In this document: positions 59,794 through 64,000 of the stretch, piece by piece
Position numbering within the stretch: the stretch's first letter is position 1
How the letters are laid out: each line of letters starts with the position of its first letter
Assembly (NCBI RefSeq): GCF_025465945.1
Contig: NZ_JANLNW010000078.1
Location: 62,001-126,000, forward strand
Direction of reading: 5' to 3'
Length of the DNA stretch: 64,000 bases
DNA from: Pseudomonas sp. 6D_7.1_Bac1
Lineage (GTDB): Bacteria > Pseudomonadota > Gammaproteobacteria > Pseudomonadales > Pseudomonadaceae
Notes under the pieces: generated by a model
What the model was told of the DNA's origin: nothing
What the model saw: only the letters and a program-made list of their open reading frames with translations
The model's database searches: none
Position numbers and translations under genes: made by a program

Positions 59794-61125
59794 ATGCAAG
59801 TTAAGCGTTTTTTCGCCGCCGATATGCGTCAGGCCATGAAGCTGGTTCGCGATGAGCTGGGCGCTGATGCCGCCATTATCGGTAATCGCCGGATCGCCGG
59901 CGGTGTCGAGCTGACGGCTGCCCTGGATTACAAGCTGTCGGCGCTGGCCCCGCGTGTGCCGAACATCGAACTCGAAGACGAGCTGCGCAAGACCCAGTCG
60001 CGGATCGTCACGGCTCAGGCCGAATTGAGCCTGCGTGGCGAGGGTGATGTCGATGCGAGCGCCGGCACCAATCGCCAGCTGTTCGCCGGCCTGCCGCTGA
60101 CCGCTGCGGAACCTTTGATCGAGCCGACCTTTGCTGAGCGGCCGCGTCCTGCCCCCGCGCCGACGCCGTCCGCCGGGGTCGACCCACGGGCTTTCGACTC
60201 GATGCGTTTCGAACTCAATGGTCTGCGTGAGTTACTTGAAGTGCAGCTGGGTTCTCTGGCCTGGAACCAGCTGCAAGGCAGTCGCCCGCAACAAGCCAAC
60301 CTCTGGCGTCGCCTGCAGCGCATCGGCCTGTCCGGTCCGCTGTCGCGCGATCTGCTGGAGCTGATTACCGAAATTGAAGAGCCTCGTCAGGCCTGGCGCA
60401 TGCTGTTGGCGCACCTGGCGCGGATGATCGTCACCCCCGAGATCGAACCGCTCGAAGAGGGTGGTGTGATTGCCATGGTCGGCCCTGCCGGCATGGGCAA
60501 GACCACGACGCTGGCCAAGCTCGCCGCCCGTTATGTGCTCAAGTACGGCGCGCAGAACATCGCGCTGGTGAGCATGGACAGCTACCGCATTGGTGCTCAG
60601 GAACAACTCAAGACCCTGGGGCGTATCCTCAATGTCTCGGTGACTCACGTCGACCCGGGCCAGTCCCTGGCGCAAGCCCTTGATCCGCTGCTGCGCAAGC
60701 GTGTGGTGTTGATCGACACTGCCGGTCTGCAAGCCAGTGACCCGGCGTTGCGCATGCAACTGGAAAGCCTCGCCGGTCGCGGGATCAAGTCAAAGAATTA
60801 TCTGGTGCTGGCCACTACCAGTCAGAAACAGGTGCTGACTGCCGCTTATCACAGTTACAAGCGTTGCGGGCTGGCAGGCTGCATCCTGACTAAACTGGAT
60901 GAGACGGCGAGCCTGGGCGAAGTGTTGAGCCTGGCGATCAGTCACGAATTACCTGTTGCCTATCTGACTGACGGGCCGCGGATTCCAGATGATCTACATT
61001 TACCGCGCCGGCATCAGTTGGTCAGTCGCGCCGTGAGTGTGCAGATGCAGGAAGAACCCAGCGAAGAAGCCATGGCTGATATGTTCGCTGACCTCTACCA
61101 CAGCCCGACCAAGCGCGTCGGCTGA
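59794..61125 (+). CDS. flhF: SRP-type GTPase FlhF, flagellar placement regulator
   Basis: Predicted 443-aa GTPase that sets the polar position of the flagellum. The N-terminal B domain (MQVKRFFAADMRQAMKLVRDELGADAAIIGNRRI) is followed by a variable region (about 70-200) and the NG domain (about 200-430) with MVGPAGMGKTTTLAKLAARYVLKYG (G1), VLIDTAGL (G3) and LTKLDETASLG (G4). It supports a polarly flagellated host. Confidence 0.97.
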   Translation: MQVKRFFAADMRQAMKLVRDELGADAAIIGNRRIAGGVELTAALDYKLSALAPRVPNIELEDELRKTQSRIVTAQAELSLRGEGDVDASAGTNRQLFAGLPLTAAEPLIEPTFAERPRPAPAPTPSAGVDPRAFDSMRFELNGLRELLEVQLGSLAWNQLQGSRPQQANLWRRLQRIGLSGPLSRDLLELITEIEEPRQAWRMLLAHLARMIVTPEIEPLEEGGVIAMVGPAGMGKTTTLAKLAARYVLKYGAQNIALVSMDSYRIGAQEQLKTLGRILNVSVTHVDPGQSLAQALDPLLRKRVVLIDTAGLQASDPALRMQLESLAGRGIKSKNYLVLATTSQKQVLTAAYHSYKRCGLAGCILTKLDETASLGEVLSLAISHELPVAYLTDGPRIPDDLHLPRRHQLVSRAVSVQMQEEPSEEAMADMFADLYHSPTKRVG

Positions 61126-61132
61126 GGTAATA

Positions 61133-61216
61133 ATGAATAGATTTGTATCTACATCGATGGCCTGCCACGCATTGTTCCGAAGTGAACGCGCAGCCAGTCA
61201 TGTAGCCCGCGTCTAA
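61133..61216 (+). CDS. Possible 27-aa leader peptide upstream of fleN
   Basis: ATG at 61133 has TGAGGTAA upstream and opens a frame of 27 codons (MNRFVSTSMACHALFRSERA and seven more residues), ending 23 bp before fleN. No family is recognised. Its ribosome-binding site overlaps the flhF stop, so translation is plausible; it could also be a chance frame. Confidence 0.3.
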   Translation: MNRFVSTSMACHALFRSERAASHVARV

Positions 61217-61239
61217 GCAAGACAAGGTAAAGAAAGAAC

Positions 61240-62070
61240 ATGGGCAGCATGCATCCCGTACAGGTGATCGCGGTGACCGGCGGCAAAGGTGGCGTCGGGA
61301 AGACTAACGTGTCAGTGAACTTGTCCTTGGCTCTCGCTGAGCTCGGCCGGCGCGTCATGCTGCTGGACGCCGATCTGGGGCTGGCGAACGTCGACGTCCT
61401 GCTGGGGCTGACACCCAAACGTACGCTGGCCGACGTCATCGAGGGCCGCTGTGAGCTGCGCGATGTATTACTGCAGGGGCCGGGCGGAATTCGTATTGTT
61501 CCAGCAGCGTCCGGTACCCAGAGCATGGTCCACCTGAGCCCGGCCCAGCATGCTGGCCTGATTCAGGCGTTCAGCGATATCGGCGATAACCTCGACGTAT
61601 TGGTGATCGACACGGCGGCGGGTATTGGTGAATCGGTCGTCAGTTTTGTTCGCGCAGCCCAGGAAGTGTTGCTGGTGGTGTGCGACGAGCCGACCTCGAT
61701 CACCGACGCCTACGCGCTGATCAAGTTGCTGAACCGCGATTACGGCATGAACCGCTTCCGCGTGTTGGCCAACATGGCGCAAAGCCCTCAGGAAGGGCGA
61801 AACCTGTTCGCCAAGTTGACCAAGGTCACGGATCGCTTCCTGGACGTCGCCTTACAATACGTCGGTGCGGTGCCTTACGACGAAAGCGTGCGCAAGGCCG
61901 TGCAGAAACAACGCGCCGTGTATGAAGCCTTTCCGCGTTCCAAATGTGCACTGGCGTTCAAGGCCATCGCGCAGAAAGTCGATACCTGGCCGCTGCCTGC
62001 CAACCCGCGTGGGCACCTGGAGTTTTTCGTCGAGCGTCTGGTGCAGCAAACTGCGGGTCCGGTGTTATGA
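61240..62070 (+). CDS. fleN: Flagellar number regulator FleN (FlhG)
   Basis: Predicted 276-aa MinD/ParA-type ATPase that binds FleQ and limits the number of flagella. The deviant Walker A motif is AVTGGKGGVGKTNVSVNLSLAL; Walker B is VLVIDTAAGIGESVVSF. The C-terminal amphipathic helix (GHLEFFVERLVQQ) is present. It overlaps fliA by 4 bp (ATGA). Confidence 0.97.
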   Translation: MGSMHPVQVIAVTGGKGGVGKTNVSVNLSLALAELGRRVMLLDADLGLANVDVLLGLTPKRTLADVIEGRCELRDVLLQGPGGIRIVPAASGTQSMVHLSPAQHAGLIQAFSDIGDNLDVLVIDTAAGIGESVVSFVRAAQEVLLVVCDEPTSITDAYALIKLLNRDYGMNRFRVLANMAQSPQEGRNLFAKLTKVTDRFLDVALQYVGAVPYDESVRKAVQKQRAVYEAFPRSKCALAFKAIAQKVDTWPLPANPRGHLEFFVERLVQQTAGPVL

Positions 62071-62807
62071 CAGCCAGCGGTTACAACCTGTACAAGAAGT
62101 CGGCGCGTGACGCGCAGTACGAACTGATCGAGCGTTACGCGCCACTGGTAAAACGCATTGCCTATCACCTGTTGGCACGCTTGCCGGCCAGTGTTCAGGT
62201 CGAAGACCTGATCCAGGCCGGAATGATCGGGTTGCTCGAAGTGTCGACCAAATACGACGCGAGCAAAGGTGCGAGTTTCGAGACGTATGCGGGGATCCGT
62301 ATCCGTGGTGCGATGCTCGATGAAGTCCGCAAGGGTGACTGGGCGCCACGCTCGGTACACCGTAATACCCGGATGGTGAGTGACGCGATTCGCTCAATTG
62401 AAGCTAAAACCGGACGTGACGCTAAAGATCACGAGGTTGCGGCCGAACTCCAATTGAGTCTCGACGATTATTACGGGATTTTGAACGATACCTTGGGCAG
62501 TCGCCTGTTCAGCTTCGACGACCTGTTGCAGGACGGCGAGCATGAAGGGCTGCACGAGGATGGCGCGAGTGCTCATCTCGAACCGTCGCGCGACCTGGAA
62601 GATGAACGTTTCCAGGCTGCGCTGGCGGATGCGATTGCCAATTTGCCGGAGCGTGAGCGACTGGTGTTGGCGCTGTACTACGACGAAGAGCTGAACCTCA
62701 AGGAAATCGGTGAGGTCCTGGGGGTCAGTGAATCGCGGGTCAGCCAGTTACACAGCCAGTGCGCGGCCCGTTTGCGGGGGCGTTTGGGGGAGTGGCGAGC
62801 GCGCTGA
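62067..62807 (+). CDS. fliA: RNA polymerase sigma factor for flagellar genes, FliA (sigma-28)
   Basis: Predicted 246-aa sigma factor that transcribes flagellin and late genes. Region 2 (YAPLVKRIAYHLLARLPASVQVEDLIQAGMIGLLEVSTKYDASKGASFETYAGIRIRGAMLDEVRKGDWAPRSVHR), region 3 and region 4 (LPERERLVLALYYDEELNLKEIGEVLGVSESRVSQLHSQCAARLR) are complete. ATG at 62067 overlaps the fleN stop. Candidate target promoters in the window are at fliC, fliS and rfbF. Confidence 0.97.
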   Translation: MTASGYNLYKKSARDAQYELIERYAPLVKRIAYHLLARLPASVQVEDLIQAGMIGLLEVSTKYDASKGASFETYAGIRIRGAMLDEVRKGDWAPRSVHRNTRMVSDAIRSIEAKTGRDAKDHEVAAELQLSLDDYYGILNDTLGSRLFSFDDLLQDGEHEGLHEDGASAHLEPSRDLEDERFQAALADAIANLPERERLVLALYYDEELNLKEIGEVLGVSESRVSQLHSQCAARLRGRLGEWRAR

Positions 62808-62810
62808 CAG

Positions 62811-62826
62811 CAGTGTGGGGACACTG
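62811..62826. repeat. Short palindrome after fliA
   Basis: CAGTGT-GGGG-ACACTG is a perfect 6-bp inverted repeat just after the fliA stop. No T-run follows; it may be a weak transcript end or an operator between fliA and cheY. Confidence 0.35.
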
Positions 62827-62973
62827 CGAACGAAACAGGTATGGCGTCACGCTGTGCCGGTCTCAATCCGTTGTGCTCCAGACAGTCGTTGAGTGCTCTG
62901 CCTGATTGATTGAATGGCGCGTTCAGGTGCTGGACGCGTTTAAGACTGCTTGGAGGTCGAATTGGACAAGAAC

Positions 62974-63345
62974 ATGAAAATCCTCATCGTTGATGACTTC
63001 TCAACGATGCGGCGGATCATAAAAAACCTGTTGCGTGACCTTGGGTTCACCAACACGGTCGAGGCGGACGACGGTACTACCGCCATTCCCGTCCTCAACA
63101 GCGGGAGCATCGACTTTCTGGTAACGGACTGGAACATGCCTGGCATGACCGGTATCGATCTACTGCGCCATGTGCGCGCCGATGAAAAGCTCAAGCACCT
63201 GCCAGTGCTGATGGTTACCGCCGAAGCCAAGCGCGAGCAGATCATCGAAGCCGCTCAAGCCGGTGTAAACGGCTATGTGGTCAAACCCTTCACGGCCCAG
63301 GCGTTGAAAGAGAAGATCGAAAAAATCTTCGAACGCATCGGTTGA
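62974..63345 (+). CDS. cheY: Chemotaxis response regulator CheY
   Basis: Predicted 123-aa single-domain receiver that binds FliM when phosphorylated. MKILIVDDFSTMRRIIKNLLRDLG has the acidic pair; the phospho-accepting Asp is in FLVTDWNMPGMTG; the switch Thr is in VLMVTAEAKRE and Lys in GYVVKPFTAQ. ATG 62974 gives the usual N-terminus, but GGAGG (62952-62956) is better placed for the in-frame TTG at 62962, which would add four residues (MDKN). Confidence 0.96.
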   Translation: MKILIVDDFSTMRRIIKNLLRDLGFTNTVEADDGTTAIPVLNSGSIDFLVTDWNMPGMTGIDLLRHVRADEKLKHLPVLMVTAEAKREQIIEAAQAGVNGYVVKPFTAQALKEKIEKIFERIG

Positions 63346-63375
63346 TGTGTGAAGCCACTGCGCCACGGGGGAGCT

Positions 63376-64000
63376 ATGGAGCAAAGAGAATCTTCACAGG
63401 GCGATTTTGAGTCGACCCTGAAAAAACATGCCCACGAACTGGTCGAAAGCCTTGAAAAGGGCAGGTTCGGCGACGCTGTGCAACTGATCCATGAGCTCAA
63501 TCAGACCCGTGACCGCGGCCTGTACCAGGAAGTGGGCAAGCTCACTCGCGAACTGCATAGCGCGATCGTCAATTTTCAGATTGACCCGCACATGCCGCAA
63601 GCCGAGGAAGTCTCGCAGATCACGGATGCCACCGAACGCCTGTCCTATGTGGTCAAGCTGACCGAGGCGGCTGCGAACCGCACCATGGACCTGGTTGAGA
63701 ACAGCACTCCGCTGGTCAGCGGTCTGAGCACTGACGCCCAGGCCTTGAGCGCGGACTGGGGGCGTTTCATGCGCCGCGAAGTCGGTGCCGAAGAATTCCG
63801 CGAGCTGGCCCGACGTGTCGACGGTTTCCTGACGCGTAGCGTTGAGCAGACCCAGGTCGTCTCGGGCAACCTCAACGATATCCTGCTGGCTCAGGATTAC
63901 CAGGATCTAACCGGTCAGGTAATCAAGCGCGTGACCCAATTGGTCACCGAAGTCGAAAGCAACCTGCTCAAGCTCGTGCTCATGGCAAGTCAGGTGGACC
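63376..64000 (+). CDS. cheZ: Protein phosphatase CheZ (partial, cut by the window end)
   Basis: The first 208 residues of CheZ are visible; the gene runs off the window. It speeds dephosphorylation of CheY. The four-helix bundle region carries the phosphatase motif LLAQDYQDLTGQVIKRV, where the Asp and Gln are the CheZ catalytic positions. GGGGGAG precedes the ATG, 30 bp after cheY. Confidence 0.95.
   Translation, partial: MEQRESSQGDFESTLKKHAHELVESLEKGRFGDAVQLIHELNQTRDRGLYQEVGKLTRELHSAIVNFQIDPHMPQAEEVSQITDATERLSYVVKLTEAAANRTMDLVENSTPLVSGLSTDAQALSADWGRFMRREVGAEEFRELARRVDGFLTRSVEQTQVVSGNLNDILLAQDYQDLTGQVIKRVTQLVTEVESNLLKLVLMASQVD

Overview
The window is part of the main flagellar/chemotaxis locus of a Pseudomonas, most likely of the P. 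fluorescens group. The reasons are the gene order, the master regulators fleQ/fleS/fleR/fleN, a PhhR-type regulator next to flgF, hsbA-hsbR-hptB between fliJ and fliK, and GC-rich codon use with Pseudomonas REP palindromes between genes. Almost everything reads on the + strand. No tRNA, rRNA, CRISPR array or intact insertion sequence is visible.

Layout: (1) 0.2-1.8 kb, a TyrR/PhhR-family regulator of aromatic amino-acid metabolism, then a REP pair. (2) 2.1-10.5 kb, flgFGHIJKL (rod, L- and P-rings, rod-cap muramidase, hook-filament junction) behind a sigma-54 type promoter. (3) 10.6-31.7 kb, a flagellin glycosylation island. It holds two giant multidomain glycosyltransferases, a CDP-6-deoxyhexose pathway (rfbF, rfbG, epimerase, ketoreductase and three methyltransferases), a pseudaminic acid pathway (pseC, methylase, pseF, pseG fused to a GNAT domain, pseI; only a scar where pseB would be expected), a ketoacyl-ACP synthase III, a Maf-type flagellin glycosyltransferase and a small co-translated unknown gene. 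(4) 31.9-35.6 kb, fliC, flaG, fliD, fliS and a fliT-like chaperone. (5) 35.8-40.0 kb, fleQ, fleS, fleR. (6) 40.2-46.0 kb, fliEFGHIJ. (7) 46.1-48.5 kb, hsbA, hsbR, hptB. (8) 48.65-55.7 kb, fliK, then fliLMNOPQR-flhB. (9) 55.7-57.5 kb, an accessory insertion between flhB and flhA with repeats, a DUF3077-type gene with a structured leader, an unknown 220-aa gene, and extra copies of the flhB 3' tail. (10) 57.65-64 kb, flhA, flhF, fleN, fliA, cheY and the start of cheZ.

Regulation can be read from the DNA. GG-N10-GC sigma-54 promoters precede flgF, fleS, fliE, fliK, fliL and flhA. Candidate FleQ boxes (TCAA-N4-TTGM) lie just downstream of the fliE and flhA promoters and upstream of fleS. Sigma-28 (FliA) type promoters of the form CAAG-N14-GMCGATAA precede fliC, fliS and, in a weaker form, the CDP-sugar operon. 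This suggests that glycan synthesis is timed with filament synthesis.

The most unusual parts are the glycosylation island, which predicts a filament decorated with both a branched or methylated deoxysugar and a pseudaminic acid, and the flhB-flhA junction, which looks like a repeated insertion site that copies the 3' end of flhB.
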